From Acidobacteriota bacterium (GTDB lineage: Bacteria; Acidobacteriota; Terriglobia; Terriglobales; Acidobacteriaceae), in contig JAJZBZ010000002.1 of NCBI GenBank assembly GCA_021846275.1, positions 372,001 to 436,000 on the forward strand: a stretch of 64,000 nt of DNA. Direction: 5' to 3'. Shown piece after piece: positions 17,493-26,916 of this stretch. The notes under the pieces are model-generated. The model searched no databases and had not been told where the DNA came from. It was given only the letters and a program-made list of their open reading frames with translations. The position numbers were made by a program, and so were the translations under genes. Numbering within the stretch: the first letter of the stretch is position 1; each line of letters begins with the position of its first letter.

Positions 17493-18569
17493 ATGGCAGC
17501 AGCCGATGAACGGGCGCGCGCGGTAGAGAATGCGCTTTCGCAGATAGAGAAGCAGTTTGGCAAAGGCTCGGTGATGCGGCTGGGCGCGCGCGAGGCGATT
17601 GTGCCGATCTCGGTGATCTCGACCGGATCGATCAGCTTTGACGCGGCGCTGGGCGTGGGTGGAGTGCCGCGCGGGCGCGTGATCGAAGTCTATGGCCCAG
17701 AAAGCTCGGGCAAGACGACGATTACGCTTCAGATCATTGCCGAGGCGCAGCGGCAGGGCGGGCTGGCGGCGTTTGTGGATGCCGAGCACGCTCTGGACCC
17801 GATCTATGCCAAAAAACTGGGCGTGGACACGGACAACCTGCTGATCTCGCAGCCGGATTATGGCGAGCAGGCGCTGGAGATTACCGAGGCGCTGGTGCGT
17901 TCCGGCGCAATCGACGTGCTGGTCGTGGACTCGGTGGCGGCGCTGGTGCCGAAGGCGGAACTGGACGGCGAGATGGGCGATTCGCACGTCGGGTTGCAGG
18001 CGCGGCTGATGTCCCAGGCGCTGCGCAAGCTGACGGGCACGGTGTCGAAGTCGCGCACCAGCCTGATCTTCATCAACCAGATTCGCGAGAAGATTGGCGT
18101 GATGTTTGGCAATCCGGAGACGACGACCGGAGGACGCGCGCTGAAGTTCTACTCCTCGGTGCGTGTCGATATTCGCCGCATCGCCGCGGTGAAGGAAGGC
18201 GATGCGGTGGTTGGCTCGCGGACCAAGGTGAAGATCGTAAAGAACAAGGTCGCCGCACCGTTTCGCGAGGCCGAGTTCGACATTCTCTACGGCGAGGGCA
18301 TCTCGCGCGAGGGCGACGTGCTGGACCTGGCCGTGCTGCACAATATCGTGGAGAAATCGGGCGCGTGGTACAGCTACGCCGGCGAGCGAATCGGGCAGGG
18401 ACGCGAGAATGTGCGCACGTTCCTCAAAGACAACCGCGAGGTCTTTGCCAAGATGGACGCGCAGGTGCGGCAGAAGCTGGGCATCGGCGCGGGCGCGAAG
18501 GCCGAGGTTCCGCCGGTGCCGGAAGATGGCGCAGCCGAGGCGGCGGCTGTGGTGCGCGGCAAGCGATAG
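17493..18569 (+). CDS. recA: Recombinase RecA
   Basis: 358 residues, normal length. RecA forms ATP-dependent filaments on single-stranded DNA for homologous recombination and triggers LexA cleavage. Seen: N-terminal [18 protein letters not shown], Walker [10 protein letters not shown] (68-76), Walker B region [15 protein letters not shown], loop L1/L2 motifs ([43 protein letters not shown]) and a basic-to-acidic C-terminus. No intein. Unusually, recX is not next to it but about 8 kb away. A GAAC-N7-GAAC repeat lies 80 bases upstream and a strong terminator follows. Confidence 0.99.
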   Translation: MAAADERARAVENALSQIEKQFGKGSVMRLGAREAIVPISVISTGSISFDAALGVGGVPRGRVIEVYGPESSGKTTITLQIIAEAQRQGGLAAFVDAEHALDPIYAKKLGVDTDNLLISQPDYGEQALEITEALVRSGAIDVLVVDSVAALVPKAELDGEMGDSHVGLQARLMSQALRKLTGTVSKSRTSLIFINQIREKIGVMFGNPETTTGGRALKFYSSVRVDIRRIAAVKEGDAVVGSRTKVKIVKNKVAAPFREAEFDILYGEGISREGDVLDLAVLHNIVEKSGAWYSYAGERIGQGRENVRTFLKDNREVFAKMDAQVRQKLGIGAGAKAEVPPVPEDGAAEAAAVVRGKR

Positions 18570-18591
18570 CGGATCGCGATTACAGAAGCAG

Positions 18592-18623
18592 ACGGGCTGG
18601 CAACGCGGGCGTTGCCAGCCCGT
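18592..18623. terminator. Strong hairpin terminator after recA (probably bidirectional)
   Basis: A perfect 14-bp stem (ACGGGCTGGCAACG with its complement) around a CGGG loop lies 22 bases after the recA stop, followed by GCTTGTTTG on the plus strand. It sits between convergent recA and the yqaE-like gene, so it may stop transcription from both sides. Confidence 0.85.
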
Positions 18624-18641
18624 GCTTGTTTGCGCGCGAAA

Positions 18642-18833
18642 TCAGCGGTAGTGGAAGGCGCGGCGAATCTTCTGGTCGGTTTTGTACTGGCTGAGCGCGT
18701 AGACGGACCAGATGGCAGCGGGAATCCAGCCGATGATTGTGACCTGGAGAATCAGGCAGACGATCCCGGCGAAGGGTCTGCCGATGGTGAAGAACTGAAG
18801 CCAGGGAATGAGAATGGCAAGGATCAGACGCAT
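18642..18833 (-). CDS. YqaE/Pmp3 family small membrane protein
   Basis: 63 residues from the ATG at 18833, preferred to the longer frame because GGAG lies 8 bases upstream and homologues begin here. Two hydrophobic segments are seen (about 2-22 and 27-48). The first carries IPWLQFFTIGRPFAG and the second CLILQVTIIGWIPAAIWSVYAL, the conserved Pmp3/YqaE pattern. This is a tiny proteolipid linked in other organisms to membrane potential and salt or stress tolerance. Convergent with recA across a shared terminator; three 64-bp repeats lie just upstream of its start. Confidence 0.88.
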   Translation of the reverse strand: MRLILAILIPWLQFFTIGRPFAGIVCLILQVTIIGWIPAAIWSVYALSQYKTDQKIRRAFHYR

Positions 18834-18872
18834 GCGTGACTCCGTTTCGCGGTGTGGAACCGATTCTACATC

Positions 18873-19064
18873 CATTGCATGCAGCGACCGCGACCTTCAG
18901 TCGCCACGACCATTTGCCGCCGCTTCCGTTGATCGGCATTGCATGCAGCGACCGCGACCTTCGGTCGCCACGACCATTTGCCGCCGCTTCCGTTGGTCGG
19001 CATTGCATGCAGCAGCCGCGCGCTTTGCGCGCCACGACCATTCGCCGCCTCTTCCGCTGATCGC
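18873..19064. repeat. Three tandem 64-bp hairpin repeats downstream of recA
   Basis: Exact 64-bp periodicity: 18873-18936, 18937-19000, 19001-19064. Each begins CATTGCATGCAGC, carries a short inverted repeat, then CACGACCATT and a CCGCCKCTTCCGYTG tail. The inverted repeats are GCGAC-CTTCA-GTCGC, GCGACC-TTC-GGTCGC and GCGCGC-TTT-GCGCGC. Pairing is kept while the bases change, so the hairpin rather than the sequence is maintained. There are no unique spacers, so this is not CRISPR. Related copies lie upstream of recA. Confidence 0.9.
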
Positions 19065-19175
19065 GGGATGGGTTTTGAGGATGACGCCGGACCGGGATCG
19101 ATGATTTTAGGATAAAAGCATATTATTCAATGCTTTGATCGTCTTTTTGGCGGGTTACTGGTTTGCTATTAACGC

Positions 19176-19315
19176 GGTTACCCCCCAGGGGGGGTGGTAT
19201 TAATTTTCTTGCCAACGAAACTTTGGCGAAATAATTACTGGTTAGTAATGATCGCATCGCGCCTGCCGACTGCGCTTACGCGCAGGCCGGGCGAGTGAAA
19301 AGACAGTATGGCACA
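19176..19315 (+). repeat. Dispersed intergenic hairpin element, copy 1
   Basis: Core 19176-19245 opens with GGTTACCCCCCAGGGGGG and TGGTATTAATTTTC. It continues with a hairpin TTGCCAA-N7-TTGGCGA (19209-19229), then TTAC and GTTAG. A second stem GCCTGC/GCAGGC with a 15-base loop follows (19261-19287), and the element ends GACAGTATGGCACA. A second copy in the same orientation is at 60048-60203. It lies between the hemL 3' end and the recA-side repeats. May be a structured RNA, a terminator-like element or a small mobile repeat. Confidence 0.75.
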
Positions 19316-19387
19316 AAGGCGAATAATTCGATGCCACTTTTGGAAATATCCCCCAGCCGAATTTGCGGGACCACTTCTCAAGGAAAG

Positions 19388-20698
19388 CTATGCACTGAAC
19401 TGACCAAAGACCGCCCGCGCCGCGCTCACCACCGCGTCCACTTCCGCCAGCCCATGGGCGGCGCTCATAAACGCCGCCTCAAACTGCGACGGCGGCAGCC
19501 ACACGCCGCGCTCCAGCATCCCGCGATGGAACGCGCCAAATTTGGAAACGTCGCTCCTCGCCGCCTGGTCGTAGTTCGTCACCGGCCCGCTGGTGAAGAA
19601 CCACGTCCACATCGATCCCAGGCGGTTCAGGGTCACGGCCAGCCCGGCCTCGCGCGCCGCCTGTGCCACGCCCTCGGCCATCGCCCGCGTCGTCGCCTCC
19701 AGTTGCGCGTAGATCGTCTCGCGCCGCGCCGCCAGATCGTCCAGCGTCGCACATCCGGCGGCCATCGCCAGCGGATTCCCGCTCAGCGTCCCGGCCTGAT
19801 AGACCGGCCCCAGCGGAGCCAGCATATCCATCCATCGCCGCCTGCCGCCGAAGGCTCCGCACGGCAGCCCGCCGCCCAGAATCTTGCCCAGCGTGATCAG
19901 GTCGGCATCGATGCCATACAGCTCCGTCGCGCCGCCCGGAGCCAGACGAAACCCCGTCATCACCTCGTCCACAATCAGCAGCGCGCCCTGCTCAGCCGTC
20001 ACGCGCCGCAGCCCGGCCAGATAGCCTTCGCCGGGCAGTATGCAGCCCGCATTGCCCACCACCGGCTCCAGAATCACCGCCGCAATCTCGCCCGCGTACT
20101 CGGCAAACGCCGCCTCGACAGCGGCCAGATCGTTATAGGGCAGCGCCAGCGTCAGGCTGGCAATCTCCTCCGGCACGCCGGCCGAGCCGGGAATCCCCAG
20201 CGTAGCCACGCCCGACCCGGCCTTCACCAGCAGCCCGTCGGCATGCCCGTGATAGCAGCCCTCGAACTTCACAATCCGCTTCCGGCCCGTCGCCGCGCGC
20301 GCCAGACGCAGCGCGGACATCGTCGCCTCCGTGCCGGAGCTGACAAACCGCAGCCGCTCAATGCCCGGATAGACCGCCATCACACGCTCGGCCAGATCGC
20401 CCTCCGCAGCCGTCGAAGCGCCAAAGCTGGCCGAATCCCGCGCCGCCCGCGCAATCGCCTCCACCACCGCCGGGTGCGCGTGGCCCAGAATCATCGGCCC
20501 CCACGAACCGAAACAGTCGATATACCGACGCCCGTCGGCATCCCACAGATACGCGCCCTGGCCGCGCGCCACAAACGGCGGCTCCCCACCCACCGCGCGA
20601 AACGCACGCACCGGCGAGTTCACTCCGCCCGGAAACAGCCCCTCGGCGCGCTCCTGCAGCCGCCTGGACTCCGTCCTTGTCCCCATCTCCGTCGCCAT
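19388..20698 (-). CDS. hemL: Glutamate-1-semialdehyde 2,1-aminomutase
   Basis: 436 residues from the ATG at 20698, which has GGAGGGGGAA directly before it; the longer upstream frame is not supported. This PLP enzyme converts glutamate-1-semialdehyde to 5-aminolevulinate in the C5 heme pathway. Seen: [13 protein letters not shown] near the start, [35 protein letters not shown] and the PLP lysine in [11 protein letters not shown] (Lys about 272). Heme supply is relevant here because the window encodes many c-type cytochromes. Stands alone, divergent from the DCC protein gene. Confidence 0.97.
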   Translation of the reverse strand: MATEMGTRTESRRLQERAEGLFPGGVNSPVRAFRAVGGEPPFVARGQGAYLWDADGRRYIDCFGSWGPMILGHAHPAVVEAIARAARDSASFGASTAAEGDLAERVMAVYPGIERLRFVSSGTEATMSALRLARAATGRKRIVKFEGCYHGHADGLLVKAGSGVATLGIPGSAGVPEEIASLTLALPYNDLAAVEAAFAEYAGEIAAVILEPVVGNAGCILPGEGYLAGLRRVTAEQGALLIVDEVMTGFRLAPGGATELYGIDADLITLGKILGGGLPCGAFGGRRRWMDMLAPLGPVYQAGTLSGNPLAMAAGCATLDDLAARRETIYAQLEATTRAMAEGVAQAAREAGLAVTLNRLGSMWTWFFTSGPVTNYDQAARSDVSKFGAFHRGMLERGVWLPPSQFEAAFMSAAHGLAEVDAVVSAARAVFGQFSA

Positions 20699-20876
20699 TT
20701 CCCCCTCCGCGCGCAAGCTCCAGTCGTCTTTCCTATGCACTCGTTGCTGCTCATCTGCCAGTATCGTTGTTGCTCTACCGTCAGTATAGGTTCGCCGCCG
20801 CACCTGCCCTTCGCGCTGCGAAATCCAGACGAATCCGTCTGCATCGCAAGCCACGCCGCCGCCATCCAACGGAGCA

Positions 20877-21371
20877 GTGACGCACTCCAGACAGTCCGAC
20901 GCGCGGCAACAGCCAGCCCCGCGCCTCATCGTCCTCTTTGACGGCCGCTGTGCGCTTTGCCACGCTTCCGTGCGCTGGCTGCTGCGCCACGACGCCTGCG
21001 ACCGTCTGCGCTTCGCCCCGGCTGAATCCCGCGCCGCCTGCGAGATCCTGGCGGCCGCCGGATTCCCCGCAGCAGCCGACGCGGATCCGGCTGCGAGCGA
21101 CTCCGCGCGTCTCCAATCCATTCTCGTTCTCGCGCCACCGGCAGACGGCGGGCAGCCAGCGCGCCTGCTCACGCGCTCGGAAGCCGTCCTCGCCTGCCTC
21201 GCCGCATTGCCCGCGCCCTGGCCCCAGTTTGCCGCGCTCGCCCGCGCCATCCCGCGCCCGCTCGGCGACCTCGCCTACAGCCTCGTCGCGCGCCTGCGCT
21301 ACCGCCTGGCCCGCCGCTACGACGCCTGCCCGCTGCCCGCACCCGCCGACCGCCACCACTTCCTCAGCTAA
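20877..21371 (+). CDS. Thiol-disulfide oxidoreductase-like DCC family protein (DUF393)
   Basis: 164 residues from a GTG start with GGAG very close upstream. The N-terminus carries [20 protein letters not shown], the DxxCxxC signature of the DCC/YuxK family. [12 protein letters not shown] helix and a C-terminal YDACPLPAP follow, all typical. Redox activity is implied by the CxxC, but no substrate is known for the family. It precedes purM by 125 bases on the same strand. Divergent from hemL. Confidence 0.85.
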   Translation: MTHSRQSDARQQPAPRLIVLFDGRCALCHASVRWLLRHDACDRLRFAPAESRAACEILAAAGFPAAADADPAASDSARLQSILVLAPPADGGQPARLLTRSEAVLACLAALPAPWPQFAALARAIPRPLGDLAYSLVARLRYRLARRYDACPLPAPADRHHFLS

Positions 21372-21496
21372 CCCATCGCCCAAACTCGCTCGCAGCCGCG
21401 CGTGCGACAGCCGTCCCGCGCTGCCCCACAGGCGCCACCCTGCTAAAATCAACCTTTCCGGCGTACTTCGCGCCACTCCACTTCCGGAAAGACTCG

Positions 21497-22582
21497 ATGC
21501 CGCAGGCCCGCTCCACCGCAAACTCCGCCGCAAACTCCGCCCGTCCCGCCCGGAAGCCGATCCGCTACGCCGACGCCGGCGTGGACATCGCCTCCGGCGA
21601 CCGCGCCAAGGACCGCATCAAGGCTCTGGCCGCCAGCACGCTCAATCGCAGCGTACTGGCCGGCGTCGGCGGCTTTGGCGCGCTCTATCAGCTTGACCGC
21701 CGCAGGTGGAAAGACCCCATCCTCGTCAGCTCCGCCGACGGCGTCGGCACCAAGCTCAAGCTCGCCTTCCAGCTCGGCGTCCACACGACCGTCGGCGCCG
21801 ACCTCGTCAACCACTGCGTCAACGACATCGCCGTCCAGGGCGCGACGCCACTGTTCTTCCTCGACTACCTGGCCAGCGGACGCCTGAAGCCGACCGTGCT
21901 GGAGCAGGTCGTCGAAGGCCTGGCCACCGCCTGCCGCGCCAACGGCTGCGCGCTCATCGGCGGCGAAACCGCGCAGATGCCCGGCTTCTATCAGGACAAC
22001 GAATACGATCTGGCCGGCTTTATTGTCGGCGTTGTCGAGCGCAGCCGGATGGTGACTGGCGCAACCATACGCCCCGGTGACATCCTGCTCGGGCTGCCCT
22101 CGACCGGCCTGCACACGAACGGATACTCGCTCGCCCGCAAACTTCTCTTTGAGGTTGCCGGATACAAGCCGCGCCAGCACGTCCGCGCGCTCGGCGGGCG
22201 CGCCGCCGAGGTGCTGCTCACCACCCATCGCAGCTACCTGCCCGTGCTGCAAAAACTCACTCGCGCGGGTCTCGTCCGCGGCATGGCCCACATCACCGGC
22301 GGCGGCATCACGGAAAATCTGCCGCGCATCCTGCCCAAAGGCACAGCGGCCCGCGTCCGGCTCGGCTCCTGGCCCGTGCTGCCCGTCTTTGAACACCTGC
22401 GCGCGCTCGGCAGTGTGCCCCAGGATGAGATGATGCGCACCTTCAACATGGGCATCGGACTGATCGCCGTCATCCCCGCCGAAAAACTTCGCCGCGCCAC
22501 GGCACTGCTCGGCCGCCTCGGCGAGGCGCACTACGTCATCGGAGAAATCGTGCGCGGCAACCGCCGGGTGATCTACCGATGA
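21497..22582 (+). CDS. purM: Phosphoribosylformylglycinamidine cyclo-ligase
   Basis: 361 residues. Fifth step of de novo purine synthesis: closes FGAM to AIR using ATP. Seen: IRYADAGVDIASGD, GVGGFGALYQL, SSADGVGTKLKLAF, HCVNDIAVQGATPLFFLDYLA, GGETAQMPGFY, GLPSTGLHTNGYSLAR and HITGGGITENLPR. The N-terminus has a ~20-residue Ala/Ser-rich extension before the usual KYADAGVDI start; a shorter start is not available as ATG. Stop overlaps the purN start by 4 bases (ATGA), so the pair is translationally coupled. Confidence 0.97.
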   Translation: MPQARSTANSAANSARPARKPIRYADAGVDIASGDRAKDRIKALAASTLNRSVLAGVGGFGALYQLDRRRWKDPILVSSADGVGTKLKLAFQLGVHTTVGADLVNHCVNDIAVQGATPLFFLDYLASGRLKPTVLEQVVEGLATACRANGCALIGGETAQMPGFYQDNEYDLAGFIVGVVERSRMVTGATIRPGDILLGLPSTGLHTNGYSLARKLLFEVAGYKPRQHVRALGGRAAEVLLTTHRSYLPVLQKLTRAGLVRGMAHITGGGITENLPRILPKGTAARVRLGSWPVLPVFEHLRALGSVPQDEMMRTFNMGIGLIAVIPAEKLRRATALLGRLGEAHYVIGEIVRGNRRVIYR

Positions 22583-23226
22583 GGCACGCAGCCCAGGCCG
22601 AAGCCCGAACTGAACAGACCAACAAGCGGCTCGGCATCCTGCTCTCCGGTCGCGGCTCGAACTTCCTGGCCATCGCAGCCGCCATCGCCGACGGGCGCAT
22701 TCCGCAGGCCGAGATCGCCGTCGTCATCTCGAACGTCGCCGAAGCGCCCGGCCTCGTCGCCGCGCGTCCGATGGGACTCGCCACGGCAACCTTCGTCTCG
22801 CGTGGCCGCCCGCGCGCCGACCACGACGCCGACGTGATCGCCTGCCTGCGCCAGCATCAGGTCGATCTCGTCTGCCTGGCCGGTTACATGCGTCTGCTCT
22901 CGCCCGGCTTCATCGCGGCCTTCCCGGACCGCATCCTGAACATACATCCGTCGCTCCTGCCCGCGTTCCCCGGACTCGACGCGCAGACGCAGGCATTCGA
23001 CTACGGCTGCATCGTCGCCGGCTGCACCGTACACTTCGTGGACGAGCATCTGGACCACGGCGTCATCGTCCTCCAGCGCGCCGTTCCCGTGCTCGACGGC
23101 GACGATGCAGACGCGCTGGCCCATCGCATTCTGGAGCAGGAGCACCTGGCCTATCCCGAAGCCATCGCGCGCGTCCTCTCCGGCGAGTACAAAATCGAAG
23201 GCCGCCGCTACGTCACACGCGCCTGA
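22579..23226 (+). CDS. purN: Phosphoribosylglycinamide formyltransferase
   Basis: 215 residues. Transfers formyl from 10-formyl-THF to GAR in purine synthesis. Seen: RLGILLSGRGSNFLAI near the N-terminus, LVCLAGYMRLLSPGF, ILNIHPSLLPAFPG (catalytic Asn-x-His), GCTVHFVDEHLDHGVIVLQ (catalytic Asp region) and a C-terminal EHLAYPEAIARVLSG. Starts inside the purM stop (ATGA overlap), so the two consecutive-pathway enzymes form an operon. The C-terminus is close to convergent GH92 (30-base gap). Confidence 0.97.
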   Translation: MRHAAQAEARTEQTNKRLGILLSGRGSNFLAIAAAIADGRIPQAEIAVVISNVAEAPGLVAARPMGLATATFVSRGRPRADHDADVIACLRQHQVDLVCLAGYMRLLSPGFIAAFPDRILNIHPSLLPAFPGLDAQTQAFDYGCIVAGCTVHFVDEHLDHGVIVLQRAVPVLDGDDADALAHRILEQEHLAYPEAIARVLSGEYKIEGRRYVTRA

Positions 23227-23256
23227 AGCCAGCAAATAATCGGGATATTCGCCCGG

Positions 23257-25575
23257 CTACGGGTTGGCCTTGCCGCTCCCTGCCGGGCCGTCTTCCGGTC
23301 CCATCGGCTCGCCGACGCGCGTCCTGTCCGGATCCGGCTGGACGATGAACTCGATGCGGTTTTTCCCGGTGTGAATCTTTGCCACGGGCAGCCAGTCCTG
23401 CGGAAATTCAGCCCCATTCCACAGCACATCCTTCACGTAGATACCCGAACCCGCCCGTGTGATCTCCAGCGTGCGGTCTCCGGCCAGTCGAAGCGTGGCG
23501 CGGCGAAACTCCGGCGTGCCCAGCGCCACTCCGGCAACCCCCGGAATCGCCGGATACATGCCCAGCGCGTTCCAGACGTATACGCCCGACGTTGCCCCCA
23601 GATCGTCGTTGCCGGGAATGCCGTCCGGCGCGGCCTTGAACGTCTCGGCGTCAATGCGCGTGACAACCGCCTGCGTCTTCCACGGCTGACCGGCGAATTC
23701 GTAAGCGTAGGGAACCACAAAATCCGGCTCGTTCTCGATGTTGTAGCAGGGTTGGCCCCAGCAGCGGAGCTTGACGAAAAACGAGTCCAGCCGCCGCGTC
23801 ACCACCTGATCGCCGCCCATTGCGGCAAAGAGTCCCGGATAGTCGAACGGCACCATGAAGCTGTACTGAAAAGTATTGCCCTCTTCAAAGCCCAGCTGGT
23901 CGCTTGGCAGCGGCGCGTTCCGGCGCTTGGGCAGGCTGCGCAGAACGTCAAAGCCCGGCAGCCACGACCCATCGCTCAGGCGAGGTCGAATCATCTTCGT
24001 CTCCGGATCGAGCAGGTTCTTCCAGTCGGCGGAACGCTGCCGGAAGCGCTGCGCAATCTGCTCGTCGCCGAGCGAGTGGGCCAGCTCCGAGATCGCGAAA
24101 TCGTCGCTGGCATACTCCAGCGTCCGCGAAGCCGCGATCGAGTCCTTATCCACGGGCACGTAACCGAGCCGCAGCTCGTCGGCCAGGAACGGACGCTCGC
24201 GATTGTCCGTCGTCTGCGTCGCCGCCTTCACCAGAAACCGCAGAGCCGCTTCCGCGTCGAACGCGCGCGCGCCAAAGGCATGGGACGAAGCGATCACGGC
24301 CGCCGGCGAGTCGCCGCCCATCACGTACGTGGCGTCGTTCGCTGCCGGCCAGCGGGGAATCAGTCGGCCCGACTGCTGCGCGTCGTTCACCAGCGACTGC
24401 ATCATGTCACTGGCCTGGCGCGGAAAGAAGAGCGCCTGAAGCTGGACCGTATTGCGATAGATGTCCCAGTCCGAAAAATTGGTGTATTGCGCCGTCTGCG
24501 GGCCAGCGACGGCGTGTACGCGCTGATCGAATCCCATGTACTGCCCGTTCCCGTCGCTGAAGAGATTCGGTGACAGGAACGAGTGATAGACGCCGGTGTA
24601 AAAGATGGTGCGCTGATCCGGCGTGCCGCCCTCGACGGCGAACCGGCCCAGCAGCTCGGACCACTTCGCCTTTGCCGCGCTGCGCACCACATCGAGACTC
24701 CAGCCGGGAATCTCCGTCCGCACATTCCTGCGCGCTCCCGCGACGCTCACAAACGAAACGCCAGTCTTCAGCGTGACCTCGCGCGCCTGGCCGAAGTCCA
24801 GCCACGCGCCGGTATGAGCGCCGTGGGCCGAATGCGCAGTCGTTTGCAAAGAACCGTCCTGCCAGACGACGGATTTCCGGAACGGCTTGTCGAAGACGCC
24901 CGTGACGTAGACGGTGTAACGGGCGCCGCTGCTGCAGAAGTGTCCCGCGGTCGCCGAGCCGGTGAATCCATCCGCGCTCAGAGCGATCTGGTTCGTCTCC
25001 CCATCACGCGCCCCGGCGCTGGACGCCGCATTCACCAGCAGGCGTGTCGGCGCGCCGACGGGAAAGGTGAATCGCGCAATCCCGGCGCGCTCTGTGACGC
25101 TGATCTCGACGCGCACTCCATTGGCCAGCGTCACGGCGTAGTAGCCAGGATGCGCTTCTTCCTGGCTGTGCTCAAAGCCGACGGCATACGAAGCAAAATC
25201 CGTGCCCGGACTGGTCGTGGCTGAACTGGCCGAGTCAGGACTGGCCGCCAGTTCAGCCAACGTCGGCAGCACGGCAAAATCCCCATACAGCGGACAGCCC
25301 GCGCCGCTGACGTGTGTCAGCGAAAAACCACGAATCGACTTCTCGTCGTAGTGATACCAGGCATCGCCATTCGTATCCGGACTCCACTGCACCATTCCGA
25401 ACGGAAGCGTCGCTCCGGGAAAAGTGTTGCCGCCGCCGGCGGTGCCGATGAAGGGATTCACTTCCGCATACGGAGACACGGGAGAGTTGGGGCTGCCCAT
25501 CAGCGCGGCGGAGCCGACGAGAATCAGTGCCATCGAACAGCCGGATTGAACGAGACGCATACCTCTGTTTTTCAT
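23257..25575 (-). CDS. Glycoside hydrolase family 92 (alpha-mannosidase), secreted
   Basis: About 772 residues from the ATG at 25575 (an in-frame ATG at 25560 is also possible; the start is uncertain). Signal peptide MALILVGSAALMG. Family hallmarks: VNPFIGTAGGGNTFPGATLPFGMVQWSPDT-type opening, GFSLTHVSGAGC, the FYTGVYHSFLSPNLFSD segment, MGGDSPAAVIAS, EEGNTFQYSFMVPFD, NEPDFVVPYAYEFAGQPW and GIPGNDDLGATSGVYVW. GH92 enzymes are Ca-dependent exo-alpha-mannosidases acting on mannans or glycans. No neighbouring glycan genes; likely one of several scattered polymer-degrading enzymes. Confidence 0.93.
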   Translation of the reverse strand: MKNRGMRLVQSGCSMALILVGSAALMGSPNSPVSPYAEVNPFIGTAGGGNTFPGATLPFGMVQWSPDTNGDAWYHYDEKSIRGFSLTHVSGAGCPLYGDFAVLPTLAELAASPDSASSATTSPGTDFASYAVGFEHSQEEAHPGYYAVTLANGVRVEISVTERAGIARFTFPVGAPTRLLVNAASSAGARDGETNQIALSADGFTGSATAGHFCSSGARYTVYVTGVFDKPFRKSVVWQDGSLQTTAHSAHGAHTGAWLDFGQAREVTLKTGVSFVSVAGARRNVRTEIPGWSLDVVRSAAKAKWSELLGRFAVEGGTPDQRTIFYTGVYHSFLSPNLFSDGNGQYMGFDQRVHAVAGPQTAQYTNFSDWDIYRNTVQLQALFFPRQASDMMQSLVNDAQQSGRLIPRWPAANDATYVMGGDSPAAVIASSHAFGARAFDAEAALRFLVKAATQTTDNRERPFLADELRLGYVPVDKDSIAASRTLEYASDDFAISELAHSLGDEQIAQRFRQRSADWKNLLDPETKMIRPRLSDGSWLPGFDVLRSLPKRRNAPLPSDQLGFEEGNTFQYSFMVPFDYPGLFAAMGGDQVVTRRLDSFFVKLRCWGQPCYNIENEPDFVVPYAYEFAGQPWKTQAVVTRIDAETFKAAPDGIPGNDDLGATSGVYVWNALGMYPAIPGVAGVALGTPEFRRATLRLAGDRTLEITRAGSGIYVKDVLWNGAEFPQDWLPVAKIHTGKNRIEFIVQPDPDRTRVGEPMGPEDGPAGSGKANP

Positions 25576-25924
25576 CCCTCCAAGAATAGTCCCGAAAACA
25601 GTCCATTCGGAAAGCATCCGGCAAGCTCCCCGGTAAATTTCTCTTGTTTTCGCGCCTCCAGGCGTCTCAATTGGCTCGGACAATTTCGCTGTCAAGACCC
25701 CGCACTTCGAGATTTCTCCTAAATCTCTGATTCCATGCGAAATTTTCCTGCCCGAAAATGGCAGGCAATTATGCAGCTTTTTCGTACTCTCTCAACTGTG
25801 GCGGGAGTTATGCGCATCGCGCCGCCGGTGACTGGATTGTCGCCTGGCTGCGCGGCGTCCTCCGGCCCGGAAAACTGACCCGGCAAGGCATTCAAAACTC
25901 CGGGCGGAATGAGGACACAAGACG

Positions 25925-26203
25925 ATGGCAAATATTCTGGTGAACGTCGAAAAAGGCATCGCAATCGGCGTCGAGGACGCTCTGCGCTGGCTGGGCAAGG
26001 CCAAGGTGCTGCTCTCTGCGGCTCCGGCCGTGGTGGCTGCTTTGGCCACTCTGGTCTCGGCCGTGGAAAAACCGCTGACTGATCTGAGCGGCGTCGCGGG
26101 CAATCCACTGAACTTCGCGCTCGACTACCAGACAGCTCTGGACCTGAAGGCCGTCTGGCCGGATGTGAAGAGCTTCCTGGAGTCGCTCGGCGTCAAGTTC
26201 TGA
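25925..26203 (+). CDS. Small hypothetical protein
   Basis: 92 residues. GAGGA sits about 9 bases before the ATG. N-terminal amphipathic helix (VEKGIAIGVEDALRWLGKAK), a hydrophobic stretch (about 28-45, LLSAAPAVVAALATLVSAV), then a mixed C-terminal region ending WPDVKSFLESLGVKF. Codon use matches the neighbours and the frame is clean, so it is probably real. Could be membrane-associated, and phage-type small proteins have a similar look, but there are no phage neighbours. No function assigned. Convergent with recX. Confidence 0.6.
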   Translation: MANILVNVEKGIAIGVEDALRWLGKAKVLLSAAPAVVAALATLVSAVEKPLTDLSGVAGNPLNFALDYQTALDLKAVWPDVKSFLESLGVKF

Positions 26204-26303
26204 CGCTTGCGCCCTCACACAGCAGGGGGCGGTCAGCGCAACAACGCGCATCCGGCAGGGTCGCAGCCAACCAGCGGCGGCTCTGCGCAACCACCCTCGG
26301 AAA

Positions 26304-26870
26304 CTACTCTTCCCGATGATCCATCTCTTCCAAATCGATCAGCGCGTCTTCGCTCACAAGCGCGTTCTCCGGCAGTCGCCAGTCGCGCACCACGGCGTGA
26401 ATCGCGCGTGCGGAAAAACCCGCAGCGGCCAGACGACGCATCACGCGCGCCGTCTCTTTTTCGTTCTCTGGTTTGCGAATGCGCTTGCGCTCCAGATGCT
26501 GTCGCGCCAGTTCCACCTCATCGACCTCGGCAAATCGCTCCTCCACCGTGCGCGCCGCCAGTTCCCGGTCAATTCCCTTCACCGCCAGATCATTGCGCAG
26601 CCTGCGCGGACCATGCTTCTGGTTCTGCTGCCGCATCTGCACGAAATTCTCCGCAAACGCCGCGTCATCGACCAGCCCATATTCGCGCAGCCGCCCGAGC
26701 ACCGCATGCACCTTTGCCGCGCCCGTCTCGTCCGGCTCCACGCGCGTCATCAGCTTGCGCCGCACGTCGGCCATCGAGCGCATCTGCTGGCCCAGCAGCT
26801 TCAGCGCGTACTCATGCAGCCCGGATTCGTCCAGCGGTTCACGCGGCTTTTTCGCTCGGGAAAAACTCAT
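26304..26870 (-). CDS. recX: Regulatory protein RecX
   Basis: 188 residues. RecX caps RecA filaments and tempers recombinase activity. Seen: ALKLLGQQMRSMADVRRKLMTR near the N-terminus, a YGLVDDAAFAENFVQMR repeat and GPRRLRNDLAVKGIDRELA, then a third helical repeat (ARVMRRLAAAGFSARAIHAVV). These are the three-helix tandem repeats of the family. It is not adjacent to recA here. It starts 47 bases after the end of the histidine-kinase-like gene on the same strand. Confidence 0.93.
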   Translation of the reverse strand: MSFSRAKKPREPLDESGLHEYALKLLGQQMRSMADVRRKLMTRVEPDETGAAKVHAVLGRLREYGLVDDAAFAENFVQMRQQNQKHGPRRLRNDLAVKGIDRELAARTVEERFAEVDEVELARQHLERKRIRKPENEKETARVMRRLAAAGFSARAIHAVVRDWRLPENALVSEDALIDLEEMDHREE

Positions 26871-26916
26871 GCATGGGCAGTGTAACGCGCTTCGCCCCGG
26901 TTCGACCGTGTCGGGT

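Noticed and set aside
18873-19064. Possible CRISPR array
   Set aside because: The 64-bp units repeat in full with no variable spacers and no cas genes are present; it is a tandem hairpin repeat.
19236-19250. Integron attC-like site (GTTAG at the end of the hairpin element)
   Set aside because: The core does not match GTTRRRY and no second attC core or integrase is present.
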